The position numbers and the translations under genes were made by a program. A stretch of DNA of 33,634 nucleotides, taken from contig JAUPLS010000058.1 of assembly GCA_030836805.1 (NCBI GenBank), forward strand, positions 1 through 33,634, written 5' to 3'. Shown here in pieces: positions 25,514-33,634 of this stretch; position 1 is the first letter of the stretch, and every line of letters starts with the position of its first letter. This stretch comes from Campylobacterota bacterium. GTDB lineage: Bacteria > Campylobacterota > Campylobacteria > Campylobacterales > Sulfurovaceae. The notes beneath the pieces are model-generated. The model was not told the DNA's origin. It did no database searches and was given only the letters and a program-made list of their open reading frames with translations.

Positions 25514-26504
25514 GAGATTCCTTTTGCATATCCATTGCCATTCTTAAAATAAATCCCTCTTTTGAAGATTCAAATATTGTAATTCCAATAAAATTTGCCT
25601 CCAAACACCCATCTTCCGGACAAGCAGCTATGCATTTCAGACACAAAATGCAATCTTCGGTAACTAAATTTTTACTTGTCACATCATCTGCGATTTCCAA
25701 AATATCCATATCGCAAGCCCTATAACAATCGCCGCATTTAGTGCATTTGGCACCATCTTTGTAGAGCTTGAGAAGTGCCGGCTTGGAAAATATATACTGT
25801 AATGCAGCCATGGGGCAAAAGTAGCAAAAAAACCTCTTTTTGATAAATGAACCGACTAAAAACAGACCCACAATCATCATGCCCAGAATAGTCATGACCA
25901 AATCGGTCTTAGACGAAAAATCAATATAGAATTGATTAAAATTTCCAGTAAAAGCCGGGATTAGCATTCTGCCAGGGCAAATATCACAAAATGGCATAGA
26001 TAGACCATTTGGAAGTTTTGGGAGTCCCCCAATAGAATTACTTATCATGACCGGAATTATCAAAAGAAGTATCAAAAGAATATATTTAATACTCTTTATC
26101 TTGCTTCTGTTTGCCCATGAGTACTCTGAAAATCTTATTTTTAGCTTTTCTCTTAATGCCGTAAGCCAATCTTGCATTGTTCCAAGTGGGCAAACAAAGC
26201 CACACCAGCCTTTGTTTAAGACCCAAAACCACGCTATAAACATGGCCAAAGAGATAAGAAAAGCATATCCTGCAAAACCCATAAATGTCTCCAGTGGATG
26301 CTTTAGATCATGCTGAAGCATTCCGACATAGCACTTTCCGCCGGTACCTTCCGAATTGTATACGCATGCAAAAGTGGGAAGCTTGTCTCCTAAATCAAGA
26401 CCGACATAGCCTCCATACACTATAATCAAAAATGCAACTATCTGAAACCAAAAACGAAATCGTACAAGATTCATATTGTTTATTTTTCTTTTTAAATTGA
26501 GCAA
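25506..26504 (-). CDS. NapH/FtrD-like membrane polyferredoxin (copy A)
   Basis: A 332-residue protein with about five membrane helices. It has two CxxxCP motifs (WCGFVCP, Cys101/105; FFCYFCP, Cys227/230), a periplasmic FCDICP (Cys173/176), and two C-terminal [4Fe-4S] motifs: CTKCGDCYRACD (254-265) and CILCLKCIAACP (285-296). This is the NapH/NosR/RdxA-type layout, which moves electrons between quinol, membrane clusters and partners; FtrD of reductive iron-uptake systems is a relative. TTG 26504 has AAGGAG five bases upstream. It is clearly paralogous to the gene at 31583-32572. Confidence 0.9.
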   Translation of the reverse strand: MLNLKRKINNMNLVRFRFWFQIVAFLIIVYGGYVGLDLGDKLPTFACVYNSEGTGGKCYVGMLQHDLKHPLETFMGFAGYAFLISLAMFIAWFWVLNKGWCGFVCPLGTMQDWLTALREKLKIRFSEYSWANRSKIKSIKYILLILLLIIPVMISNSIGGLPKLPNGLSMPFCDICPGRMLIPAFTGNFNQFYIDFSSKTDLVMTILGMMIVGLFLVGSFIKKRFFCYFCPMAALQYIFSKPALLKLYKDGAKCTKCGDCYRACDMDILEIADDVTSKNLVTEDCILCLKCIAACPEDGCLEANFIGITIFESSKEGFILRMAMDMQKESHE

Positions 26505-26513
26505 CTTTTCTCC

Positions 26514-28217
26514 TTAAAATAGATAATTCATACCAAAAAGGTAAGTTCGACCTGCTGCAGGGTAACCTATATGTACATCATAGTCTTTATCAAATAAATT
26601 TTCCACTTCTACATAAAACTTCATATTTTTATATCCATATTCAACTTTTGAATTAGCCGAAAAGTACCCTGGCAATACTTCTTTGTTTTTGTTATCATTA
26701 AACGATTCACTGACATAATAGCCACCAAGATTAGCTTTGAAATTTTTATATGTAGCATAAATATCTGATTGAATTTTATGTTTTGGTTTGGCCGGCAGGT
26801 ATAGACCTGTATCATCATTTTTAAATATCAAATTTAGATATGAAGTATCTATATTGAGCATATCGTTAATCTTTACATCAAAACCAGCTTCATAGCCTTT
26901 TCTTGTGCTTGAAGTAACATTCTCATAAATATATATACCATCCGCATTATATGAACCACTGATACCGTCATCTATTTTGCTATAAAAAAGATTAAAGTTA
27001 GCACTTAAATTATCCGTAACTTTTATAGAGTTGCCGAGCTGATAATTTGTAGCTGATTCCATCTCTAGATCCGGATTGCCTTTGAGTGTACTGCTTTCGT
27101 AATATCTTTGTTTAAACGTTGGAGTTTTTGATGATCTGCTTATTTTCAAATCGGATCTGAAATCACCATTTTTATACATTAACCCAAGCTCGGGATTAAA
27201 AGAAGAACCAAATTCCGTATGAGAGTTCAATCGAAGACCTAAATTTATACCAAACTCGCCAAAATTTAAATTTTTAATACCATATATACCATATAAATTT
27301 TCGTTATGATCGCCACTATTTGTAGCTTCGGCACTTCTATTTTCAAAGTTTATTCCGACAATAGATTGACCCAAAAATGATAGATCACCATTATGTTTTA
27401 TGTCAGTTCCCAAAGTTTTTGTTTTCAAAAAAGAGTCTATACTATAGTCGGGGTCCGTATTGAAATCTTCATTACAATTAAGATATCCACGACCTTCAAA
27501 GCTATCATTTTTTAGCAAAACCAAAGCACCAAAAGACTCTTTTTCATATCTTGCATTTAAAGTGGGTTTCGTTATTTTCCCGGTAGTGCCACCTTTGTCT
27601 GTTATATAATTTGTAGTAAAGCTTGTGTCTATATCTCGAAACAACAGCGTATTTAAATCTATCTTCATAGAATTAACCTCGCTATCTCCATTTAACCTAT
27701 GGCCGTCACTTTTTTCATGATTTGCACCGAGTGATACACCAATACCATCAAATGATTTTCCTACATTTAAGCCATATTTGTTGGTATCCAGCGAACCCTT
27801 GGCAATGTCAAGTTTATTTACAAATGATTTGCCTGTTTTTTTTGAAGTTATCATAATGACTCCACCGCTTGTATTGTCCCCATATTGAGCTGCTCCAGCA
27901 CCTTTGATTATCTCTATCTTTTCTAAATTATCAGTAGAAATTCCACCCAAATTTGCAGTCCCGGTAAGCGAGTCTGTCAATGGCCTGCCATCAAACAGCA
28001 CTAAAACCTCATTTGTTGTAGAACCTTGTATACTTATAAAGCCATCGCTTGCTTTGACTCCGGGCAATTTATTTAACAAGTCTACAAGCATTTGAATGTT
28101 CATGGCTTTTATCTCTTGAGACGAGATAATTATGGAACCATTAGTTTGACCTATCTCATTTGCACCAAGCAAGCCGCAAAGCAAAACAGAGATGATGAGA
28201 GTTTTATTTTTCTTCAA
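26514..28217 (-). CDS. TonB-dependent outer-membrane receptor 2
   Basis: A 567-residue receptor. The signal peptide begins KKNKTLIISVLLCGLLG and is followed by the plug domain with LVDLLNKLPGVKAS, VLVLFDGRPL and LEKIEIIKGAGAAQYGDNTSGGVIMITSK, then a 22-strand-type barrel ending FGMNYLF. The start is TTG 28217, placed seven bases after an AAGGAG within the end of the DUF4198 gene (14-bp overlap); there is no ATG before the plug. It is compact for a TonB receptor. A conventional TonB box was not identified. The ligand is unknown; the neighbours suggest a metal or metal-chelate. Confidence 0.9.
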   Translation of the reverse strand: MKKNKTLIISVLLCGLLGANEIGQTNGSIIISSQEIKAMNIQMLVDLLNKLPGVKASDGFISIQGSTTNEVLVLFDGRPLTDSLTGTANLGGISTDNLEKIEIIKGAGAAQYGDNTSGGVIMITSKKTGKSFVNKLDIAKGSLDTNKYGLNVGKSFDGIGVSLGANHEKSDGHRLNGDSEVNSMKIDLNTLLFRDIDTSFTTNYITDKGGTTGKITKPTLNARYEKESFGALVLLKNDSFEGRGYLNCNEDFNTDPDYSIDSFLKTKTLGTDIKHNGDLSFLGQSIVGINFENRSAEATNSGDHNENLYGIYGIKNLNFGEFGINLGLRLNSHTEFGSSFNPELGLMYKNGDFRSDLKISRSSKTPTFKQRYYESSTLKGNPDLEMESATNYQLGNSIKVTDNLSANFNLFYSKIDDGISGSYNADGIYIYENVTSSTRKGYEAGFDVKINDMLNIDTSYLNLIFKNDDTGLYLPAKPKHKIQSDIYATYKNFKANLGGYYVSESFNDNKNKEVLPGYFSANSKVEYGYKNMKFYVEVENLFDKDYDVHIGYPAAGRTYLFGMNYLF

Positions 28218-29160
28218 ACCAAATCTCCTTGGGAGTTTTTCGTTTTTTTCTCCGGTTGTAATACAGTCCCAAAGAAAAGACCAGCATGACACCTATGGCA
28301 GTTGCAAATCCCAAAAATTTTGATTCGTATTCAAGCGGAGATGAACCAAAAGAGAGAGGCATAGTCATTGTATATTCTGCAGCATGATACGCCTCCCCAT
28401 TATAGGCACCCGATTCATTTACTTTATATACTGCCTCAATGACCATTTTTTCAGAATATTTTTCTTCTTTTTCTGTTTTAGCATATGTGTTTCTGGGGAT
28501 TTCAAATGAGACAACTCCATCATCGGATGGTTTGATCACATTGGTCCATCCTGTCTCCATGGTTACTTTCAGAGGTATGTTTTTTTGAAGCTTTCCTTTG
28601 TAGTAAACCTTAAAGGGGGCAATGTCGCCTGAGTACAAACAGCAATTAATATGGTGCTTTCTGATCGGCCTTTCCATAATAATCTCAAACGGTAATTGCG
28701 CCAAAGGCTCTCTTCCATACTGAGAATCATTCGTTTTTCCACGTACCTCTTTCAATAAAGATTTGGCGATCTCTCCCTCTTTGTTATATACTCTGAGCGT
28801 TGAAAGCGTTACATGTAGTATCTCGTCCTGTACATATTTTTGTTCAAAAAATAGATGGTAGTTTCCTTTGTATAGAGGAGCAAAAGAGATTTTTTCGCCT
28901 TTGATACTCTGTTCAATAATTTTATTGTCCATATCTCTGATATACACTTTTGCATTTTTAAAATCACAGACAGTTTCACTACTCTGCAAATCACCATTTT
29001 TAATACTAAACTCTTTGTGCCCTGGCTCTCCAGCTTCTGTCGCACAGCAAGATTCCACTTTGATTTCTTCCAGCCAAATTGAGTTACTCCCAAAAAGGGG
29101 CAAAAAAGCCAAAAGTGCTAATATGGAAGTGGTTTTATGAAAATTATTTTTCATTTTCAT
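28204..29160 (-). CDS. DUF4198/NikL-like periplasmic protein with C-terminal anchor (copy A)
   Basis: A 318-residue protein with an N-terminal signal (about 1-26), a periplasmic domain with the DUF4198 pattern LKVTMETGWTNVIKPSDDG (197-215) and a single C-terminal helix (about 283-301) followed by a basic tail RRKKRK. The topology resembles the NikK/NikL/CbiL accessory components of nickel and cobalt importers. It has two adjacent cysteine pairs, Cys38-39 (ESCCATE) and Cys173-174 (KHHINCCLYSG), the second preceded by His169-170. These could bind soft or borderline metals. It begins 5 bp after receptor 1, and its 3' end carries the RBS of receptor 2. Confidence 0.75.
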   Translation of the reverse strand: MKMKNNFHKTTSILALLAFLPLFGSNSIWLEEIKVESCCATEAGEPGHKEFSIKNGDLQSSETVCDFKNAKVYIRDMDNKIIEQSIKGEKISFAPLYKGNYHLFFEQKYVQDEILHVTLSTLRVYNKEGEIAKSLLKEVRGKTNDSQYGREPLAQLPFEIIMERPIRKHHINCCLYSGDIAPFKVYYKGKLQKNIPLKVTMETGWTNVIKPSDDGVVSFEIPRNTYAKTEKEEKYSEKMVIEAVYKVNESGAYNGEAYHAAEYTMTMPLSFGSSPLEYESKFLGFATAIGVMLVFSLGLYYNRRKKRKTPKEIWFEEK

Positions 29161-29165
29161 ACCGA

Positions 29166-31373
29166 TCAGAAAGTCATTACTAATTCGGTTGTTATGTTTC
29201 TTCCCGGCAACAAATAGTACTGATAGATTGTTTCATCTGTCAAATTGTTAACTGAAATAGAAGCTTTTAATTCTTTATTTATCTGATATTCAATTTTTGC
29301 ATTGCTCAACCAGTAAGAATCCCAGCTTCCGAACACTCCTCCCACATCCGGGGTATTCAATTCAGTAGAATACACGCTATCACTGTATTTCGTTTCGATC
29401 AGTCCTGACCAATTTTCGTATTTCGTTGAGAGTGCCGCGCTCCACATATGTGTTGGTGTTTGAACCAATTTATTTCCGATTGTCAAAGGTTCAGCATCGT
29501 TTTTGAGAACTTCAGAATCTATATAAGAATACGCCATATCAAGATTTAACCATGATGTGAGATTGGTATTCATGGAGAGTTCGATTCCTCTAACACGAGC
29601 TTCACCGGCATTTGCTTTTTCAACATGGGTAGCATCGATTGTCTTTCCATAAATCATATCTTCCAAAGTCGTTTGATAGAGTGACAAGACTGTTTTAAGA
29701 TCAGAAGTAGGTCTCCATTCTCCCCCAATCTCATACGTTGTTGCGATTTCCGGTTTGAGATCAGGATTGCTTTGGTAGTATTTACCGCAGCAATAGAGTG
29801 TTCCGTACAACTCATAGTTATCCGGCGCACGGAATGATTTGCCGACAGAGGCGCGAAGCGTCACATCATCGATTGGCAGATACACCACTGAGAGTTTTGG
29901 ACTGAACGCGCTGTCGCTTCTCTTGTCAAAATCATTTTGATAAGCGCCTGTACCTATTTTAAAATTGTTTCCTTGTGTTTCCCAGCGATCGTATCGACCG
30001 CCTAGATAAACGGTAAATGCATCACTCAGTGCAATTTCATCCTGCAAAAACACTGAACTGGCCGATGATTCTCCATACGCCCCTTCCGTAGCTGAACCAG
30101 TTATAGAATCTTCATCTCTCCAGCTTGTCAAAGTGTAAACTTTTCGATCAAGTTCGGTATTGCGTTGATTTATTCCAATTGTAAGATAATTGAAATCGTT
30201 GAAGGCAAAGGCTGTTTGCGCTAATACATCCAAAGCTTCACTGGGGTTGTCTTTTTTACTTCCGGGTCCCGAATAAAATGTAGCTCCTGTTCCTTTTTCA
30301 TTATACCAGTTGCTAATTTCAGCTTTAGAAATTTCAAATTTTGTGTCGTATTCACCCCCAAAGAGACCATTGTATCCTGCAAAAGTACGGATGCTTCCGT
30401 TTTCAAGAGGTGATGTTGACGCGAAATCGGTCTCAGTAAGGCTTATTTTATTGCTTCCGTCTATACTCATACTAGTATTATTTACAACAGGATTTCCGCT
30501 TAAATCATAAAGGTAGGAATGGTAATCGCCTTGATCCATTTTATATACATTGTAAGTCACTCCCCCGTATATTTTAGATTTTGGGTCCAAATCGTAGTCC
30601 AATTTCAAAGTTGCATTGTTTTGTGTCCAAGCCATTTCCCCTTTATCGCCTACAATATACGCTGGCGTACCTGTTGCAGTCGTAGTCGGTATTCCTCCTG
30701 TCACAGGTGTTGTTCCCGCCGTCGTTCCGGGAGTTTTTACTACGAATTCATTCACATAACCCGTACGATCTTCTCTTCCAAAGCCAAGAACAACACCCAA
30801 ACCGTTCTCATTTTTACTACGATGATATAGTGAAAAATCATTACCTTCTGCATCGCCAAACCCTTTTTTATAGCGGATCGTTGTTTCCGGTTTTGATGAT
30901 TTTTTGGTGATGATATTGATAACACCGCCGATTGCATTGCTTCCGTACAGCGAAGAAAAAGCGCCGGGTACAACTTCGATACGTTCGACATCGTCTGTCA
31001 ATACTGTCCTAAAATCAACTTTGCTAGAGAATCCATCCACCAAAGGTACGCCATCGATTAAAACAGCTGTTCGTGATGCATTCATCCCGCGAAGCGTGAA
31101 AGTCCCGGATCCCACCCCTTGGCTCATCTGACCGTTCATCGGTGTTCCCATGCTCAACCCCGGAACCATCAGTAATGCATCACTAACTCGGGAAACATTT
31201 CTCTGTTTCAACTCAGCATTTGAAATAACGGTAACCGAAGCAGGTGAGTCAGATGATGCCTGTTCTGTTTTTGTAGCTGTTACCGATATGTCCCCCAAAT
31301 CAATACTTTCAGCCATAGCGTTAGTTGTGCCGATGGCAAATATAGCCAAAGCGGACAATGTAATTGTTTTCAT
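29166..31373 (-). CDS. TonB-dependent outer-membrane receptor 1
   Basis: A 735-residue receptor. Signal peptide residues 1-21 end AMA^ES, followed by a TonB-box-like stretch (DLGDISVTATK). The plug contains VSRVSDALLMVPGLSMG, TAVLIDGVPL and VERIEVVPGAFSSLYGSNAIGGVINIITK, and the barrel ends LVMTF with a terminal Phe. Its only two cysteines are adjacent (Cys528-529, LYGTLYCCGKYYQSNPDLKPE region). A Thr-rich low-complexity loop lies at about 216-238. It is the first gene of the tight leftward run, preceded by 209 bp of AT-rich DNA. Confidence 0.95.
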   Translation of the reverse strand: MKTITLSALAIFAIGTTNAMAESIDLGDISVTATKTEQASSDSPASVTVISNAELKQRNVSRVSDALLMVPGLSMGTPMNGQMSQGVGSGTFTLRGMNASRTAVLIDGVPLVDGFSSKVDFRTVLTDDVERIEVVPGAFSSLYGSNAIGGVINIITKKSSKPETTIRYKKGFGDAEGNDFSLYHRSKNENGLGVVLGFGREDRTGYVNEFVVKTPGTTAGTTPVTGGIPTTTATGTPAYIVGDKGEMAWTQNNATLKLDYDLDPKSKIYGGVTYNVYKMDQGDYHSYLYDLSGNPVVNNTSMSIDGSNKISLTETDFASTSPLENGSIRTFAGYNGLFGGEYDTKFEISKAEISNWYNEKGTGATFYSGPGSKKDNPSEALDVLAQTAFAFNDFNYLTIGINQRNTELDRKVYTLTSWRDEDSITGSATEGAYGESSASSVFLQDEIALSDAFTVYLGGRYDRWETQGNNFKIGTGAYQNDFDKRSDSAFSPKLSVVYLPIDDVTLRASVGKSFRAPDNYELYGTLYCCGKYYQSNPDLKPEIATTYEIGGEWRPTSDLKTVLSLYQTTLEDMIYGKTIDATHVEKANAGEARVRGIELSMNTNLTSWLNLDMAYSYIDSEVLKNDAEPLTIGNKLVQTPTHMWSAALSTKYENWSGLIETKYSDSVYSTELNTPDVGGVFGSWDSYWLSNAKIEYQINKELKASISVNNLTDETIYQYYLLPGRNITTELVMTF

Positions 31374-31429
31374 TTTTTTTCCCTTCTTTGTGTTTTAAAC
31401 TGACAACAAGAGGCTTGATGAAGAATAAT

Positions 31430-31435
31430 ATAATA
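31430..31435 (-). promoter_or_regulatory. Putative -10 element of receptor 1
   Basis: On the minus strand TATTAT lies about 56 bp upstream of the receptor 1 ATG within the longer AT run TATTATATTATT. The 209-bp gap (31374-31582) otherwise holds no gene. It suggests an independent transcription start for the receptor-to-activator operon. Confidence 0.3.
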
Positions 31436-31515
31436 TGGTTTACGTTACATTCGTACATAGTAGTATTTATTGTTAGAATCCGCGTAATATCAGTATTATT
31501 TTATGAATTAAGCCT

Positions 31516-31529
31516 TCTTATTAATAAGA
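31516..31529. promoter_or_regulatory. Perfect 14-bp palindrome upstream of receptor 1
   Basis: TCTTATTAATAAGA is an exact palindrome about 80 bp upstream of the putative -10 of receptor 1. A second, TTAAGCTTAA, lies at 31558-31567. Either could be a regulator site or the end of the NapH-like B transcript; no Fur consensus was found. Confidence 0.35.
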
Positions 31530-31582
31530 GTATAAATATAAATTGTTAATTTAATGTTAAGCTTAAGAAATATTTATCATAA

Positions 31583-32572
31583 CTAGAAATTAACATTTTT
31601 TGTATTGAGCTCGATACCCATTCTTTTTGCAAATCCTTCTTTTGTGGAACTAAAGACTCTCATATTCAAAATATCCACATGCAAAGCATCATCTTCGGGG
31701 CAAGCCGCGACACATTTCATACAGAACATACAGTCATCCCTTAGGATATTTGTGCTTGTTACGTCATCGGCGATATCTTTGATTTGCATATCGCACACTT
31801 TATAGCAGTCTCCGCATTTTGTACATTTATCCCCATCTTTTCTAAGTTTTAAAATAGCCAGATCAGAAAAAGTATAATGCAGTGCGCTCATGGGACAAAA
31901 AAAACAAAAGAATCTTTTTTTGATAAAACTTCCTACAAAAAATACTGCGGCAAACAAAACTCCGATCGTCGTTAAAATCATCGCGGCAATTGAAGAAAAA
32001 TCTATTGTCCACTGGGAAAAATCACCTACAAACATGGGAGATATGACTCTTGCCGGACATATTTGACAAAAAGCCCCGGACCATTCTCCCCCCAAAACTC
32101 CAATGCCTATAAGCAAAGGGATAAAAACGACGATTGCTAAAAAAATATATTTGATTTTTGACAATTTATCAAACTGGGGTTGAGAATAGGTACTGTATCT
32201 GATCCCCAGTTTTTTTCTCAATGCGGTTATCCAGTCCTGCAAGGTACCAAATGGGCATGCATATCCGCACCAAGCTTTATTTAAAACAACAAACCATCCG
32301 ATAAAAGTCAACAGCCCGATAAATACAGAAATAGCCGCGGCTCCAAAAAGCACATTTGCCGGCATTGCAAGCTGATGCTGCAAAGGCATGAAATAACAGG
32401 TTGCCCCCGTTTCACTATTGTACGGACAGGCAAATATCGGGATGCTTGAGCCAAAATCTATAAAAACATATCCCCCGTATGCAAAAAGTATAAACATAAC
32501 CAGCTGAATCCAAAACCTAACCTTGTTTAAGGGCATATTGTTGATCATATTTTTTATTTTATTTTTCATCAT
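31583..32572 (-). CDS. NapH/FtrD-like membrane polyferredoxin (copy B)
   Basis: A 329-residue paralogue of copy A with the same order of motifs: WCGYACPFGTLQDW, FCQICP, FFCFFCPMSAL, then two [4Fe-4S] motifs CTKCGDCYKVCD and CMFCMKCVAACP. Conserved periplasmic FACPYNSE and QHQLAMP segments also match copy A. Start is ATG 32572 (MMKNKIK); an in-frame extension to 32626 lies inside the upstream gene and is unlikely. It overlaps the DUF4198 B gene by 14 bp, repeating the gene-joining style seen at copy A of the DUF4198 gene. Confidence 0.9.
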   Translation of the reverse strand: MMKNKIKNMINNMPLNKVRFWIQLVMFILFAYGGYVFIDFGSSIPIFACPYNSETGATCYFMPLQHQLAMPANVLFGAAAISVFIGLLTFIGWFVVLNKAWCGYACPFGTLQDWITALRKKLGIRYSTYSQPQFDKLSKIKYIFLAIVVFIPLLIGIGVLGGEWSGAFCQICPARVISPMFVGDFSQWTIDFSSIAAMILTTIGVLFAAVFFVGSFIKKRFFCFFCPMSALHYTFSDLAILKLRKDGDKCTKCGDCYKVCDMQIKDIADDVTSTNILRDDCMFCMKCVAACPEDDALHVDILNMRVFSSTKEGFAKRMGIELNTKNVNF

Positions 32573-33634
32573 ATCTAACTTCTGCAAATGGTTTTGTTCT
32601 GTTTCTTCTGAATCTGTATGCAACAAAAGATGCCAACAATAGTATTAAAATAGCAATAATCAATCCGTCTTGATAGGATTTATATTCACTCTCATTTGGA
32701 TAAAAAGAGAGAGGGTATGTAAGTGTATATTTTATTTTGCTATAGTCGGCTCCATCCAAAACACCTCCGACATCATCTGTATACGATAAGGATACCAGCA
32801 GCATTTCTTTGTGTCTCTTGTCAAATTCCGGCCATTTTGGAAAATAGTCTTTTATGATATTAAATGCTGCGACCCCCTCTTTGTCTGTCTTTAAATCCCT
32901 TGTCCAGCCTGTATTTATAAATACTTTTATATCAGCATTGGCCAACGGCTTGTTGTTCAAAATGGCTTTGAATCTTAAAAGATCCCCGCTCGAATGGGTA
33001 TAAAAAAAGCTGTCCTCTTTTTTGTCTCTCAATCTAATCAAATCTATTCTGTTTTTTTCCGCGATAAACGGTTGGCTTTTGTGTGCCTCATAGATATCAG
33101 TAAGCCCATGGCTTCCATTCAAAAATTCCAACTTTGCGCTTTTGTAATACAATGTATTTTCTTTAACCGTCGAATGATTAAAAAACAGATTATAATAACC
33201 GTTATGCGGCATTTCAAAACTATAGGCAGCGCAATTGTATTGAAGAGCAGATTTGACAGGTTTTTCTTTGTTAAATGTATCATACAGCAACAACTCCCCC
33301 TCCAGCTTTCCGACACACTCATTTTGTCCAAAATTCTCACCATAAACCAGCCATACTTTTTGCGTGGGTGCCGCCATTGGATTGCCGCCATACATCCTGG
33401 CATGAGAACCTTTTGATGTTGCTTTTGGATCACTGCAGGTAAAATAGATCAAATCGCCGGCTTGAATGCTATTTTTAAAATCCAAAATCTCTCCGCCATT
33501 ATCCTCGGGCTGCGAGGAAGATGTTACATAGGAGGGCCTTTGCGCCATGCTTTGCCCTCCCATATGATGGGAATGATCTGCTGCTTTGACGCCATACACT
33601 TTAAATACATACCCTCGATAGATATTGATCCCTA
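32559..33634 (-). CDS. DUF4198/NikL-like periplasmic protein with C-terminal anchor (copy B, 5' end outside window)
   Basis: At least 357 residues, and the frame is still open at the window edge, so the signal peptide is not visible. The first visible part is His/Met-rich (ADHSHHMGGQSMAQ), a pattern that suits Cu or Ni binding. The body matches copy A: IKVFINTGWTRDLKTDKEG, GADYSKIKYTLTYPLSF, one C-terminal helix, and a basic tail ending VRYDEK. Cysteines here are single rather than paired. It overlaps NapH-like copy B and is the most upstream gene of the cluster that can be seen. Confidence 0.75.
   Translation of the reverse strand, partial: GINIYRGYVFKVYGVKAADHSHHMGGQSMAQRPSYVTSSSQPEDNGGEILDFKNSIQAGDLIYFTCSDPKATSKGSHARMYGGNPMAAPTQKVWLVYGENFGQNECVGKLEGELLLYDTFNKEKPVKSALQYNCAAYSFEMPHNGYYNLFFNHSTVKENTLYYKSAKLEFLNGSHGLTDIYEAHKSQPFIAEKNRIDLIRLRDKKEDSFFYTHSSGDLLRFKAILNNKPLANADIKVFINTGWTRDLKTDKEGVAAFNIIKDYFPKWPEFDKRHKEMLLVSLSYTDDVGGVLDGADYSKIKYTLTYPLSFYPNESEYKSYQDGLIIAILILLLASFVAYRFRRNRTKPFAEVRYDEK

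Noticed and set aside
28204-29160. C-terminal helix plus basic tail of the DUF4198 protein as an exosortase target
   Set aside because: There is no PEP, IPTLxxWG or similar motif before the helix, and the tail goes on for many residues after the basic cluster. It fits a NikL-type anchor.
31568-31590. Fur box upstream of TonB receptor 1
   Set aside because: Only one ATGATAA half-like sequence is present, and it lies at the end of the NapH-like gene far from the putative promoter.

Overview
The window looks like a chromosomal segment of a free-living, respiratory member of the Campylobacterota (Sulfurimonas/Sulfuricurvum/Sulfurovum-like). This rests on protein resemblance: the NifS/NifU pair, the TIGR04219-type outer-membrane protein, the style of ClpP, trigger factor, FolE and GdhA, moderate-to-low GC, and frequent TTG/GTG starts. 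No rRNA, tRNA, IS element, integrase or CRISPR array was found.

Region 1 (1-8068) is a split type II secretion (T2SS-like) locus. Leftward genes are gspK-gspL-gspM-gspN-gspC, the last cut by the window edge. Rightward genes are three pseudopilins (gspG, gspH-like, gspI/J-like), with gspF further on. An exosortase (XrtH-like, Cys75/Arg116/His137) and a large MscS channel sit between the pseudopilins and gspF. Region 2 (8103-13107) holds an outer-membrane beta-barrel protein, an RDD membrane protein, an MFS transporter and mobA in tight tandem, then a LysR regulator divergent from a YeiH-type exporter. Region 3 (13174-20457) is housekeeping: comM/yifB divergent from gdhA, the leftward tig-clpP-def cluster, and mutY-folE.

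Region 4 (20753-23012) is nifS-nifU, the Fe-S cluster assembly pair, preceded by about 295 bp of regulatory DNA with two inverted repeats. It converges on a small two-helix membrane protein.

Region 5 (23424-33634, all leftward) is the most interesting part. In transcription order it reads: DUF4198/NikL-like membrane-anchored periplasmic protein B (5' end outside the window), NapH-like polyferredoxin B, a 209-bp gap, TonB-dependent receptor 1, DUF4198 protein A, TonB-dependent receptor 2, NapH-like polyferredoxin A, a lone HgdB-like Fe-S protein, and its HgdC-like ATPase activator. From receptor 1 to the activator the genes touch or overlap, as in a single operon. The layout suggests that a metal or metal-chelate enters through TonB receptors, is handled by periplasmic DUF4198 proteins, and is linked to electron flow through NapH-type ferredoxins and an ATP-driven double-cubane-type reductase in the cytoplasm. 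The gene families and the operon are visible in the sequence; the joint function is inference.
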